This document shows positions 1-10,640 of a stretch of DNA of 21,915 nucleotides, piece after piece. The position numbers were made by a program, and so were the translations under genes. The notes under the pieces were generated by a model that made no database searches, was not told the origin of the DNA, and saw only the letters and a list, made by a program, of their open reading frames with translations. The DNA is from Gnetum montanum (taxonomy: Eukaryota > Streptophyta > Gnetopsida > Gnetales > Gnetaceae), in assembly GCA_015680685.1 (NCBI GenBank), contig MNCI01004480.1, forward strand, positions 575,229-597,143, given 5' to 3'. Numbering within the stretch: the first letter of the stretch is position 1; every line of letters starts with the position of its first letter.

Positions 1-184
1 TTCCAATAGATTTCCAAGTCATCTCATATGATGTCACCCATGAAATAAGTAGAGCTTAAGATAGGACTTGAAGAGTTGATGGGTGAGAGACTAAATTACT
101 TAGTATTTTCCTTTTAAATTAATTAGTTCTTTTACTAAAAAGAAAGGATGATAATTTGAGATTATTAATTATAGGCAAGATCCA

Positions 185-1040
185 AAATCCTCTACCTAGG
201 TTGATGATCTTGTGATCAACTAGAAGAAACTAACATATTCTTTAAGATATATTTGAAGTTTGAATATCACAAAGTTGAAATGAAAGAAGACAATGTATCT
301 AAGACGAATTTTAGCATAATATAAGGACCTTTTAAGTCTTTGGTTATATTCTTCAAGATTGGTAATGCCATAGTTACATGCATGTGATGATTAGTTAATA
401 TCTTAGTCTACTCTAAGAATGAAGAAAAACGAAAGGCACACTTAAGAAAAATACTATAGAGATTAAGATGATGATGAATTTTGCTCATACTTCTATGTGT
501 CTCTTTGGAAATGAAGAGATTTAGTTTTTTGTTCATGTGGGAAGAGATTTAAATATAATAGTGATTCTCCAAAGCATTAGTATTTATGAGTTGATTGTCC
601 CAACTTTGGTGAAATAAGTATGAAGCTCTTAGGATTGGTAGGATACTACTAAAGATTTGTATAGGACTTCTCTAACATAAGAATACCTCTACACAAGTAT
701 CTAATAAAGCTTATGTTCTCTCTTAGAGTGATTTTTGTTTAAAATATCTTGAGTTAAAAACTTGAAAAACTAAAAATGCTATACTAATCTTGCCAAATCA
801 TAGAGAGACTCTATGATGTGATGCTTTGAGAGAAAAAATTAAATAAGTTTTCTTGTAGTTGTAACATATGTTTTTGTATAATTATACCTCATGAAATCAA
901 ATATTCAACATACAATGTAGACTTTGGTGTTAGAATAATTGCTCTAAAGATTTGAAGGTACTACTTTTAGGCTAAGAAAGTCACATTTTGGCTAGATCAT
1001 AAGAGATTACAACATATGATGAGCTAACCATAGTTTAGAT
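185..1040 (+). pseudogene. Ty3/gypsy reverse transcriptase-RNase H remnant
   Basis: Decayed pol segment of a gypsy-type LTR retrotransposon, normally the enzyme that copies element RNA into DNA. Frame-corrected reading shows RT landmarks in the usual order. Near 195-300 a DQLEETNIFFKIYLKFEYH-like stretch corresponds to the family's DQL-GA-YFSKIDL-SGYHQV motif, followed by KEDNVSKTNF. At 385-445 there is DD followed by ILVYSKNEEKRKAHLRKIL, the region after the catalytic aspartates. At 631-660 GLVGYY-RF marks the RT/RNase H connection. At 887-1018 PHEIKYSTYN, ALKI-RYYF and LDHKRLQH match the RNase H tether and core. Many stops and frame changes occur, so it cannot be functional. The 5' end lies outside or near the window edge. 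It shares the strand of the gag-protease copies downstream, but membership of the same element is not shown. The domain order makes the call secure; the lineage is not resolved. Confidence 0.85.
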
Positions 1041-1051
1041 AAATTAATATA

Positions 1052-1235
1052 ATAGTAGAGTTGGCTCCATAGTTTAGTGTCACTCTAGCAAAGATAACAT
1101 GGTAACAAAACTATGTAAGATAGCTAAAAAAATTAATCGTCTCATAGTAGAGTTGGCTCCATAGTTTAGTGTCACTCTAGCAAAGATAACATGGTAACAA
1201 AACTATGTAAGATAGCTAAAAAACTTAATCGTCTA
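1052..1235. repeat. 92-bp direct tandem duplication, two near-identical copies
   Basis: Positions 1052-1143 are repeated directly at 1144-1235 with a single internal difference (an A to C change in the A-run near the end) plus the last base. The unit starts atagtagagttggctcc. It lies just after the RNase H remnant, where the spacer before integrase would be. Its near identity contrasts with the heavy decay around it, so the duplication is much younger than the element. 92 is not a multiple of three, so it would break any frame. Confidence 0.97.
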
Positions 1236-1249
1236 CCTATCTTACCTCA

Positions 1250-2200
1250 TTTATGGGAAGAGATAACCACTCAAAAACTCTTAGATCCTTAACACTAAGA
1301 AATGTTATGAGTAGTTACAATAAATGATTAGTTATTATAGTGGCCAATTTAGATTTGTTGAATAAATTTTTGTGAGAGTATAAGGTAGAAAGTTGAAAAT
1401 AATTGATGGGTGAGGTCTTAATAGTTGTGCTTAGAGATTGTGCCTAGACTACATGATAGTTGGAATAGAATTCTTTCATTATTAGAGTTATTTGGAGTAA
1501 TAGTTATTTACGTTAGTTTAAGTGTAATGGTGATTAAAGTGTTGTGCCATAGAATCTATCAAAAACAATTTATTAGATTCCTTTAGAGGTTGGAGAGAAG
1601 AATCCATAAAGATCAGCAGAATGACTTTAAAGTAAATTTGTTTATTAGAAACTAACTAGCATAACATAGAATAACTTAATCATTTGTATCAATAATAGGA
1701 AGAGAGTGCCTTAGATTCAACCTTGATAGTAAAGTTTTCTTAAAATTACTTTGGGTGAAAATATGATATTAGAATGGAGAGGAAGATAGCACCATGCTAC
1801 ATTAGTTCCTTTATTTTTCGAAAATATTAAAGTCATTTCATGAAAGTTTAAATTTTTGCATTAGTTATAATAGCTTGATGACATGTTTCAACATTAGGGA
1901 TGCATATATATCATGTCTTAGTTATGTTATAAAGTTCTATTATGTGCTGATCTAACCTAATGATGGTTATTTAAGTGCAATTAGTCAGGGTCACAAAGTG
2001 GATGGAAAGATGATTGGGAAGAAAGTTACACATATGATCAAAAATATTTGTAAGGAAGAAAGATTTACAAGTAGATAGAAGAAAGAAGAATTTCTATCTT
2101 ATTTACCGTGAGATCATATAGGTGGAAGATTATTAAGGATGGTTGTCTAAGCTTTACCTTATACATGCATCCTCTCATTAACATGTTAGTATCCTTTGAT
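1250..2200 (+). other. Unassigned AT-rich stretch, possible integrase remnant
   Basis: By position this should hold the integrase of the upstream pol remnant, but I cannot recognise an HHCC or DDE motif. Around 1995-2060 one frame reads GWKDDWEESYTYDQKYL. This faintly resembles the C-terminal tail of gypsy integrases (a W..DATWE..-KYP pattern). The similarity is too weak to rely on. Confidence 0.2.
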
Positions 2201-2790
2201 AACATTGTATTTTTTTTGGTTCTATGTAAGTGAGAATTGCTTGTGATTATACCTCTAGTTCATATTTATATATGTTTTTGTTTTATCCTTTTTATGTATT
2301 TCTATAGATTAAATATTCTATTATTATTTTTGTTCTACCTTAGCATTTGTGCCTTGTAATTACCTTCATGAAATATATTCAATATCTTAAATTATTTTAT
2401 TTTTATCTTTTCAATTTTAGTTAAATAGTTGGACTTAGAGGTGTTTGTAGTTTTGGATTTTCTTCATGCACCCTAATTTTTATGTATACATGGTATTTTA
2501 TCTATTTCAACTTGGCATTACATAGTTAATCTATTTACTTTTTCACTACCTTTGTAAGAGTTTTATTATTTTAATCTTTTAATTATTCTATTTAAAGCTC
2601 ACATGATTTACTTCACTTACCTATGTACCTTATGGATACCTTTTTGGGTGTACATAATATTTGGATTTATTATATTTTTAAACACATATTCACTAATCCA
2701 TTTGTTAGAGTTTTGAGTAAATATGTACTAAGTGTTAGGATAGGTCATTAGTGAAACACCTTAAGCAAGACTTCATGTTCTAATGTAAAG
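2200..2790. other. T-rich non-coding stretch
   Basis: Very AT-rich sequence with long T runs and no coding signal on either strand. It could be the 3' LTR or trailer of the upstream element, but no terminal repeat or polypurine tract could be defined. Confidence 0.3.
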
Positions 2791-2958
2791 GCCTGTAGCC
2801 CAAACTTTCATTGTAATTTGGTGAAAATGTAAAGGCAGATACAATTACCTTATTTTTCCAAAAGACCCTATATTGCAACCTTGTATCAATAGTTTAAAGA
2901 GATTTCTAAATGTAAAAATGAGATTTGCAACCCACTAGCTACAAATCACATGCATCTC

Positions 2959-3110
2959 AGCTTATGAAAATAAAAGCTACCTCATAGGCCATAAGTTCCA
3001 TGTACTCTAGCTTGTGGAAGGATAAAGACTATTCCACAAGTTTCAAATTCTATGTATGCCAGCTTGTGGAAGCTAAAAATGCTCCATATGCTATGAAATT
3101 TAACATTTTT
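2959..3110. repeat. Degenerate tandem repeat, about 51-bp unit, three copies
   Basis: Units start with agctt(a/g)tg(g/a)aa at 2959, 3009 and 3061, giving spacings of 50 and 52. A partial unit tail precedes the first (agctacaaatcacatg near 2938). The copies are diverged but share their start and the cc(a)tatg-type ends. The array runs directly into the 73-bp array that follows. Confidence 0.7.
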
Positions 3111-3417
3111 ACCTCATACAATGGGCACCTCAACTACACATGATGGACAACATCTAAGGTTAACATGCGGGACTTGGGCTTTAGCTTCACATGATGGATG
3201 GTGTAGTTCCACATGATGGGCAACATATGAGATCAGCCTGTGGGACTTGGACTTTACTTTCACACAATGGATAGTGCAATCCCTTATGATATGTAGCATA
3301 TGAGATTAGCATGCAAGACTTGGGCTTTAGCTCCACATGATGGATGGTGCAATTTCAAACAATGGGTAGCATATGAGTGTAGTGTGTGGGACTTGGTCTT
3401 TCATCTCACATGATGCA
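3096..3417. repeat. 73-bp tandem repeat, four and a bit copies
   Basis: The block gggacttgg(g/a)cttt recurs at 3169, 3242, 3315 and 3388, exactly 73 bp apart each time. A more diverged unit precedes it from about 3096 and a partial unit ends near 3417. Each unit contains one or two variants of CACATGATGG followed by (g)caacatatgaga. The open frame on the minus strand across 3114-3299 is a by-product of the repeat and not a gene. The array lies about 750 bp upstream of a second array that carries the reverse complement of the same core. Confidence 0.93.
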
Positions 3418-3419
3418 CT

Positions 3420-4160
3420 TTAACTAGAAAGCCATTCGTAATGCTTGAAACTTTAATGGATGCTAGCATTACAAATCCAAAAACTATAAATGCCAAATCC
3501 AAGATCACATTTAGGACTTTTTTGGAAGGGTAATTTTTGTAGTGATCACTTGGTAAAGATTTAGCAATAGATTTTAGCAACATCTTGGCAACATCATAGA
3601 GCACTAATTAGTAGAGTTGCAAATCAAGCTAGAAGAAAAGGGTAGGTTCCTCATAGGATGTGCTCTACCAACTACACCAGATTACAATAGATACATTGAT
3701 TTTCTCAATCTTTCAAGCCTTGAACTATACTCTCAAACCCTCTTATTCTTACATTTGTTAACATTTACTACTTAATATAAGATTTGTCACTATTCCTAGT
3801 TGGCCTTATTAGTCTATCATCTTATTTATCCTTTGACTCAACATGGTGATCTTGTTTTACTTACTTTTATTACATTTTTACCTACATTTAAATGAAATCA
3901 GTAATAGACTTTTAAAATCTCTAGATGATTGATAAGATTGTCTAGGGTGCTTTGAATTTTCTTTTGAGGGCCATGGATCCATGAGTTGAACTATCTCATA
4001 CAAAATCGTTTAATTTTCTAGTGCTGAAATTTTCCATCGTTATAGTTTCTAGTGCTAGAAACAGTGTCTCCATCCAACTTCTTTGCTAAAATCCATTGTG
4101 AACTTCCTCTACTTTTGTTATTCTTCAACTTGCAAGCTCACCTAATCCAACAGAAGTATA
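3420..4160 (+). other. Leader-like region of retroelement copy A
   Basis: No coding signal. From about 3900 it aligns with 13,500-13,690 upstream of the second gag copy. Shared blocks include aaggtgcttt/agggtgcttt, gaactat, aattttcta, and atagtttctagt(g/a)(c/g)tagaaa followed by a (t)c(c/a)atc...ctt(c/t)...c(t/c)aaaatc pattern. The shared sequence shows that the two gag-protease copies include homologous upstream DNA, probably LTR or 5' leader. The exact LTR edges could not be found. Confidence 0.55.
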
Positions 4161-4163
4161 TTT

Positions 4164-4553
4164 TGGATTTTCCTAAAGCCCATCATGTGGGCTGAAAATC
4201 CATTGTGTCGCCATGTATTTAGCTTCATTTGCAACCTTAACATCCACCTTGGATTTTCCTAAAAATCCATTGTGTGAGTAGAATTTTCATCATGTGGGCT
4301 AAAAGCCCATCATGTGAAGAAAAAGTCCATTATGTGGGCTAAAAACTCATCGTGTAGGTAGAAAGCCCATCATGTGGGTTGAAAACCCACTATGTGACCT
4401 TGCTTTTAACTTTGTTTACAACTTTAATGTCCACCTTAGGTTGTCCCAAAATTCCATCATGTGAGCTAAAAACCCATTATGTGGGCTAGAAGCCCATCAT
4501 GTAAGCTAAAAACCCATCATGTGGGATGAAAAACCAATTGTGTGGGCTCGAAA
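4164..4553. repeat. Higher-order array of 20-21-bp palindromic units
   Basis: About 13-14 imperfect units related to AGCCCATCATGTGGGCT plus an A-rich joiner. The consensus is a hairpin with 6-bp arms (AGCCCA/TGGGCT) and a five-base loop. The units are interrupted by a different spacer containing caac(c/t)ttaa(c/t)(a/g)tccacctt, seen at about 4232 and again at about 4419, which gives a higher-order period near 187 bp. A related ttggattttcctaaa block starts units at 4163 and 4249. A stray related copy occurs near 4610. The array sits just upstream of the gag remnant of copy A. Confidence 0.88.
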
Positions 4554-4734
4554 AATCAGTGTTAAACCTCATAACTAGTATTATTCTCTATCATCTTTTT
4601 TGAAGTGTGTTGAGATTTCCTAAAATCCATCATGTAGAATGCTAAAATCCTAAATAACCTTGACCATCTTGGCCAATTAATTAGTCATTATATTTTATTC
4701 CTTTTACTTCCATTATCCTTTTGCACCATATTAT

Positions 4735-7050
4735 CGATATGAGTTCTAACTAGTAGTTCACCTATATTTATGATCATAAGGATTCCACCGTGATGGAACA
4801 TAGACAATCCCTTATATGCCTAGGATGTGATCCAATGCATGCCAAGGTCACTTCGGATTATTATAATTTCATCCATGTGAAGATTTAGGTTTATCTTCAC
4901 ATCCTACGCAAAGAGTTAGACTCTAAGTGTGAGTTTGAGATTAATCACAAGAGTGGGAAGGAATATATTCCTTCCTCATATGATAAGATAGTGCTTTCCA
5001 AAGCTTCTAGCATGTTGTCCTACCTAGTAAATGATAATGAGGAAGTGATAGCAAGTGAAGGGTCTACCCTAGAATGTGAAAAAAATGATCAGGAGGATTT
5101 TAGGGGATACTAGGAGGAAGAGGCTCAAGGGAAAGAAAACTTACAAGAATCTATACTTGACTTTAAGATTAATTCCTTATATAACATGTAAGTAACACCT
5201 ATCTCTTTCTTCGAGTGAACTTCACACCCAGTCTCCCAAGTCTCCTCTATATGCACACCTCTCCCATTTTTCATCCAGCCTCATGTCACACAACTATCCT
5301 ACTACCTTCTATGCCTTTTCCATTCACCACTATAGTAGGCCCCTCTTTGAAACCTCAAGTCCTGCCAATGTTTGGCATATCTATTGCTCTTTTCACCTTG
5401 TGAATCCCTACACAGACATCATTCTTCCTCTTTAACCCTCCCATAGTAATGGCAACTAGGCCTTATCACATGATGTCATAGCCTATCTCTTGGCCTCGAC
5501 CCATCACACTTTTTATGTAGCCAACCTTGCAACCTACACAACCTATAGGAGTGCCTTAGAGCTTGGATTAGGCCTTTCAACTGATCCAAAGCCTAACCTA
5601 AAAATTAAAGAAATTCGAGGCTAGTACAAAAAAAATCATGAAAGTCATGGACTTTTACCAACATGACTCGATTAGCCCTAGTGTTCCCCACATAATCCTT
5701 CCCTCCAAGATATTAATCCCTAACTTCACCAAGCATAATGGCAAAAGTAATCCTAATGTGTACCTCATCACCTTCCATTTAGAATGCCTATTACTGTAAG
5801 CTTGTCCACACATTGTATTGCATGTCTTTCACATGTCTTTGACTAGAAAGGCCCTTGATTGGTACCACACACTATCTAGAGGATATATCTCCTCTCTAGA
5901 TGACTTAATAAGTCAATTTGTTAACCTCTTTAAGGAAAAATTAAAGCTCAAAACAACACTAGATCCACTAATGAAAGTGAGATAGGGGTCCCTTGAACTT
6001 TTTCAAAAGTTTATACTAAGATAGAATGCTACACTTAATAAGATACTTGAACCCATCTTTGAAACACACCCATTGGCCATTTTCAAGAAGGTGGTTAATG
6101 ATTTTATTATGTCCAAATTTTGTTATTTGGATCCCCAATCCCTAAGTCAAGCCTTTTTCCAAGTGAAAAACATAGAAGACATAGTTGAAGCTAGAAACAA
6201 CCCTATGTATATAGCCTACAAGAACCAACATACCAAACAAGATAGGAATAAGGGCAGCATTCACATATAGCTGTAGCAATAGTAGCCAAGGAGCCTAAAA
6301 TTACAAAAAGCTAGAAGACCATGCAAACCAAAACTTCCACTATGGCCTCCTAGCCATCAACATCAAGTGACACTACATCTAATCTATCTAAGCCTAACTT
6401 TTAGCAAAACAATAAGTCTAAGTATACCAAGTTGCCAATAAAACCATCTGAGCTTCTCAATCAACTACTCAAGAATGGTCACATCCAATATAAGAAACTT
6501 TTCAAAAATGCTCATAAGAGGCATGAATACTTGTGTGAAATAGCCAAAGATCCTTCTATAGTAACAAAGGATGATCTAACCTTAGCTAAATACTTTAAGC
6601 TAGATTGATTCTACCACTATCATCAACAACTTGTTTAGGGTACTTACTTTTGCTTAGTTCTAAAAGATGACTTGAAAAAGATGATAGATAGTAGGAAGTT
6701 AGTCTTAGATGCATCTAACCTAGTTAGTTCCTAGAACCAAAATATGCAAGTGTATAAAGATCCATTGAACACAAACAAAGAATAATTAACAATAGCCACC
6801 TTTGATGTATCCGATAAGCTTGAGCTCGCTAAGGAACCATTCATGCTTTGGGTACTTCCTCTTCATGAATATACTTCTAGTTTTAGAAGTCCATTTGTTA
6901 TAATGATACCACCCCCATTGGCTCCTAAGGAACCTTTTGTCATCAAAGTATTATTATTCCCTACTAATCAATCTATAATTCCAACCAATTGACATCCCCC
7001 TATAGTAGCTAATAACTCAACTTCATCACAACCAAACAAGAAGGAGTTTC
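4735..7050 (+). pseudogene. Retrotransposon gag remnant, copy A
   Basis: Decayed gag (capsid/nucleocapsid polyprotein) of a gypsy-type plant element. Reading across stops and frameshifts gives, in order: an N-terminal block with GKEYIPSSYDKI near 4955-4995; a short linker; then the retrotransposon gag core from about 5640 to 6270. The core includes IPNFTKHNGKSNPNVYLITF, ALDWYHTL, LISQFVNLFKEKLKLK and QSLSQAFFQVKNIEDIVEA. A downstream YHYHQQ...FCLVLKDDLKKMIDSRKL segment (about 6600-6710) resembles the degenerate zinc-knuckle-like region of such gags. A proline-rich stretch with PFVIMIPPPLAPKEPFVIKV follows near 6885-6950. It is homologous in the same order to the second copy at 14.78-17.2 kb. 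Some stops look like Q or W codons changed to TAG, as methylated-cytosine decay would give. The start is placed by homology, not by a clear ATG. Confidence 0.85.
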
Positions 7051-7379
7051 TTTCAAAAAAATGCAAGAAAATGGTGACCAAGCCTAGGGCAAAAACCACT
7101 AACCATCCAAAAGTGTGGAAGGAGGTAGATCCATTGAAGCCTACCCCAATCTAGGCCATAACCATGGACTCTAATGCTTAAACCACATCTACTAGTTAAT
7201 CTAGAAAGGATAGGAAAGAAAAGGGAAAGGGATCAAAAAAATAATCATTGAAACATGAGATCATGAGATCATGATCTTGGGTAGAATGGAGGAATTCAAG
7301 GCTAACAAGACCAAGAAAACATCGAGCAATGATAAATACTTCCTTACCACCATGAAGCAAGTTAACCTCTCATTGAAAT

Positions 7380-8260
7380 AGAAAAATCCATCAGTAAGTT
7401 TGTATGACTTGGTCATGACCTCCTTTGCCCATTTCCAAGAATTAGTAAAGATGCTAACTTTTATCTCAATGAGTGAGGATATCCCCACTAACAAAGAATC
7501 GATCCATGCAATAATACTACAATCCCCTTCCAAGAAAGAAAAGGTATCAACTATATTAATGTTTTGTGATAGTAAGGTGAAGGCCAACCATCAAAATAAT
7601 GAAGTGTCTAAGGCCCCTCTCTTTATAAAAATTAGAGTTAGTCAATATAGAGTTCATAGAGTGCACATGGATGATAGTGCAACTATAAATGTTATACCCT
7701 TCCCTATCATTGAGCATTTGGTTTTGTTCAAACATATTCAAACTACCTTAACCTCCATGCTTGAATAGTTTAATGGATCACGAGTAGCAATCAAGGGATC
7801 AATAACATTGGATTTTGTGGCTGAAGATCAATTCCCTACAACTACCAATTTTCTAGTGCTAGAAGAGATACTAGGCTTAAATCTATTTTTAGGAAGGCCT
7901 TGGTTTGCCAAATTATGGGTAGTCTCTTTCTCAACCCATTAAGAGAATTATCTACCTTCTAACAGGGGCAAAATCATCATTCATAGAGATAGCACAATTT
8001 ATTTGTTTGTTAATAATGCTGACGTAGAATAAGAATTGAAAGCAGAGTTTCAAGAGGAACTCCTATGGCTAAGGACAAACTAGAAAATCCTAACAAGACT
8101 AGTCAAGCCAATATTGCTAGTGTTGGGGGCCACCAATGAAACATGGGAGCAACTCCCATTCAACATAGTGAGTGAAGGGAATGAAGAATATAAGATTATG
8201 AAACAAAAATCATATAAGCTCCCTAATATTTTGAAGATTAGGAAGCAACTATGTGATTAA
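7380..8260 (+). pseudogene. Retropepsin-like aspartic protease remnant, copy A
   Basis: Continuation of copy A. A conserved linker (LYDLVMTSFAHFQ, 7398-7440) leads to a retropepsin-like domain. The active-site motif is VHMDDSATINVIP, with the candidate catalytic aspartate codon at 7670. It is followed by FNGSRVAIKGSITLDFVA, FLVLEEILGLNLFLGRPW (the flap and second hydrophobic-GR motif of plant gypsy proteases) and GKIIIHRDS. After that comes a lysine-rich tail, KSYKLPNILKIRKQLCD, ending at a TAA at 8258-8260. Stops at about 7768, 7942 and 8031 break it. No reverse transcriptase motif follows. The parallel tail in copy B reads RKPFDLSKIKQQMHH, so both copies end in a similar place. Confidence 0.82.
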
Positions 8261-8670
8261 ACATTTACTCATTCCCTTGCACACTCTAGCCAGTTGCCTT
8301 GTTTTTTAGCTTCATTTACACATCTACATTATTACCTTATGTTTTTTTCCATGTCATTGCATTATTTTTATTTATTTTACATATTACATTAGTTAACATT
8401 CTCACATTTATTTTTACAATTTAAATTCTTCTTGCGTGTTTATGTAAAAATCACAAAACAAAAAAAATAGAAAACATAAAATCCCATAAAAATTCTACAA
8501 CATAAAAAAGCAAAAAATATTTTAAACCAAAACTAACATGGCATTCATAGCCACATAGTGTGGCAATAATAAAAAATAAACATCCCATAGCCATAGTTTC
8601 ATAGTGGAATAGCTAACATTAAAGATAGTTCATAGTCTCAAAAGCTATGAAAAAATTTGCACCTATTATT
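8261..8670. other. AT-rich non-coding spacer with a small hairpin
   Basis: T-rich then A-rich sequence with no coding signal. GCCACATAGTGTGGC at 8550-8564 is a perfect inverted repeat with 6-bp arms and a 3-base loop, followed by several catag repeats. The stretch separates the end of the copy A protease from the antisense host gene fragments. It may be retroelement trailer. Confidence 0.4.
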
Positions 8671-8672
8671 AC

Positions 8673-9578
8673 CTTCTCCAACTCTTTGTTCAAGCAAACT
8701 CTAGGTGGTTGTTCACTTAAATCTTAGGCTTGGCCTTTATGGCATGTGACACCAATTGAGCTAACATGCATAAACTAGGGAGTAATTGGATCTTTTAAGT
8801 ATGTTTTGATATTGAAAAAGGAATTTGAAATTAGCCAACCTTAAAAGTTGGATTTAATTTTCCATCATACTCAAATTTGATATACATAAGTTGCAAAGAT
8901 TCCACTTGTCTTGGGTTGAAAGAAAGAGAATCATTAATAACCTAGGCACACAAAAAAAGAATGAAGTCAGGAGAAGGCTATCATACTATCTACCACTGAT
9001 CCTTGATGGTATTAAAACTTGTAGTATAGCCCACAACATCTCCCTCCATTGTAGTTCAAATGATAGATTTATAATGATTTCCATCACCTCTTAACCATAT
9101 TTCTAACCCATTAGATGCTAATAGGTTTTTTAAGGAAGAGAAGTCCTTTGTGTAAATGCTTGCAAAGCATCTGTTATTTGTGGTTGAAACATTGCCTTTA
9201 AAGCAACTAGTTGGTCTACCTTCTTCTCCCTTATATGTCCTAATTTCAAATGAGATTGCACTAGTGCCTCCCATGACAACATCATCTAGTGACCCCTAGA
9301 TGGGACCCAGAGGCATATCATCTTGAAAGCCAAATAATAATTTTTCATCTCTAATTTCAACTTTATCTTTTATTGCATTAATAAAATTTTGCATTCCAAC
9401 ATACTATACAAGCTCTTGTGGATCTCCTTTTATCTCTAGTTCAAAAAAAATTTAATTCCCTATTAATATTTTTCATTGTCGGGAGTGTCACCCTTCTTTG
9501 GTTGTACTATAACATAAACTGCATTAACAACCTTTCTAACTCCTTCAAAGCTTCTTCTAAAGTTGATGTGTTAACATC
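8673..9578 (-). pseudogene. Rossmann-fold/CIA30-domain protein gene fragment (At4g18810-like)
   Basis: Fragment of a host gene for a plant protein that combines an NmrA-like NAD(P)-binding fold with a CIA30 domain, resembling my recollection of Arabidopsis At4g18810. Reading from 9578 downward: DVNTSTLEEALK, then after a frame change GVRKVVNAVYVIV and KKGDTPDNEKY. Next come LVxYVGMQNFINAIKDKV and LDDVVMGGTSAISFEI, the start of CIA30 near 9290. Then PTSCFKGNVSTTNNRCFASI, LEIWLRGDG, GYTTSFNTIKDQW and FNPRQVESLQLM, followed by KFEYDGKLNPTF, DPITP, FMHVSSIGVT and SEQPPRVCLNKELEK. About 300 residues are collinear in about 900 nt with no visible intron. The homology stops at AAG|GTAATA (8673), which could be an exon end. 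Stops and frameshifts make it a pseudogene. Its molecular function is not known to me. The N-terminal Rossmann part and the C-terminal part are missing. Confidence 0.85.
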
Positions 9579-9582
9579 TGTT

Positions 9583-10215
9583 GTGGCCTAACTACCCATT
9601 GAATCATTTTTCCTAGGTGTATACTTCTATTTTGGCTATCAAGACCATTGCATGGTATGCACCACAAGCTATGTCCTCAACAAAAGCATTTGCCAAGATT
9701 TCCTTTTCTTCAACATGCACAGGGATCTTTTTACCTTGAGGGCATCCAAGCTGACCATACATAGAACTTTGCATGGTATATATGTGCCCTATGGTAATAA
9801 AGGCAACTATAAGGCCATTACTAGCAGCAACTTGACAAGTTGTGATGGATAAGAGCAATCATGCATGTTGGCACAAGCTATGATTCCTTATCACCATGAC
9901 CAATCCTTCCTTTTTTCCCATCACCCCACATGAAAATGTTAATAGATGAAGAGTTGCTAGAACTTGATGATCCAACCATAACTTCTACAACTGTTGTAGT
10001 GTGCCACACTCCACATGCTCCATGTATAGTCCTTAAGTCTTTAAGTGATAGAACATTTTGGGAAAAAGTAAATTTCTTTTTGTCTCCATGTGATAAAACC
10101 CCAAATGCTCCCTCACCAATAGTAAATAACTAGCCTGCAAAGACACCACTTTTGTATGCCAAGGCCCACATGTTGAAGAAAAATTAGGGATCTTTTATGA
10201 GGAGAGGTGTGAAAA
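9583..10215 (-). pseudogene. PRAF-type RCC1-repeat protein gene fragment
   Basis: Fragment of a host gene of the plant PRAF family (PH, RCC1 and FYVE domains). Only part of the RCC1 beta-propeller is present. From the high-coordinate end: STCGPWHTKVVS, LFTIGEGAFGVLSHGDKK, SLKDLRTIHGACGVWHTTTV, VEVMVGSSSSSNSSS and IFMWGDGKKGRIGHGDKES. Then come LVPTCMIALI, QVAASNGLIVAFITIGHIYT, YGQLGCPQGKKIPVHVEEK, FVEDIACGAYHAMVLIAKIE and VYT*EK*FNG*LGH. The repeated G-D-G---LGHGD and ACG-WH signatures are typical of RCC1 blades. The serine-rich insertion after VEVMVG is characteristic of PRAF proteins as I recall them. Stops in the last blade fit W to TAG and G/R to stop changes. The PH and FYVE domains are absent. 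The coding match ends abruptly at LGH, where the CIA30-type fragment begins. Confidence 0.87.
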
Positions 10216-10640
10216 TGGATGTAAGTTTTCCTATTGAATTTGGATTGATCTATATTTGGTCTCCCATATTTTCTATCTTCCTTGAGGGAGAAACATTGAA
10301 TAAAATGTTGAATTATGAATATTTAGGATATCCATGATATTGATAATGTTGTAAGCTTCAATAATTTTGTTCAACATCAGGCCTTTGTAATTTTTTTCAA
10401 CACGATAACTTACCTAAGCCTTCTAATATGATATCCATTGTATGTTCTAAATATTCCTTATAAGTAGTTTAGGTGAACTTCTTCTTCTCTTGTTTACTTG
10501 GTGACATGAATTATGTTATGCATGGATTCCCACAAAATAGATCCAAAGGTTTTAATCCAAATTGCAACCATAAATAGGAAGTCCCAAGTTTACAATAACC
10601 ACAATGGCTTCAAGGTAGTCGTAGGCAAATGTGAACACCA
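10216..10640 (-). other. Unassigned segment between host gene fragments
   Basis: On the minus strand this lies between the E3 ligase and RCC1 fragments. No protein family could be recognised. Short open stretches such as EYLEHTMDIILEGLG (near 10,420-10,470) may be from another gene piece, but nothing supports a name. Confidence 0.3.

Noticed and set aside
3114-3299. Minus-strand open frame of 61 codons
   Set aside because: It lies wholly in the 73-bp tandem array and its protein simply echoes the repeat.
2959-3417. CRISPR-like array
   Set aside because: The units are contiguous tandem repeats with no unique spacers, and the window is plant nuclear DNA.
7261-7587. Minus-strand open frame opposite the copy A protease region
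   Set aside because: The plus strand carries the conserved linker and protease motifs shared with copy B, so this is a shadow frame.
8550-8564. GCCACATAGTGTGGC hairpin as a Helitron 3' end for the gene-fragment cluster
   Set aside because: No CTRR (or its complement) lies at the expected distance on either side, and no TC start was found at the far end.
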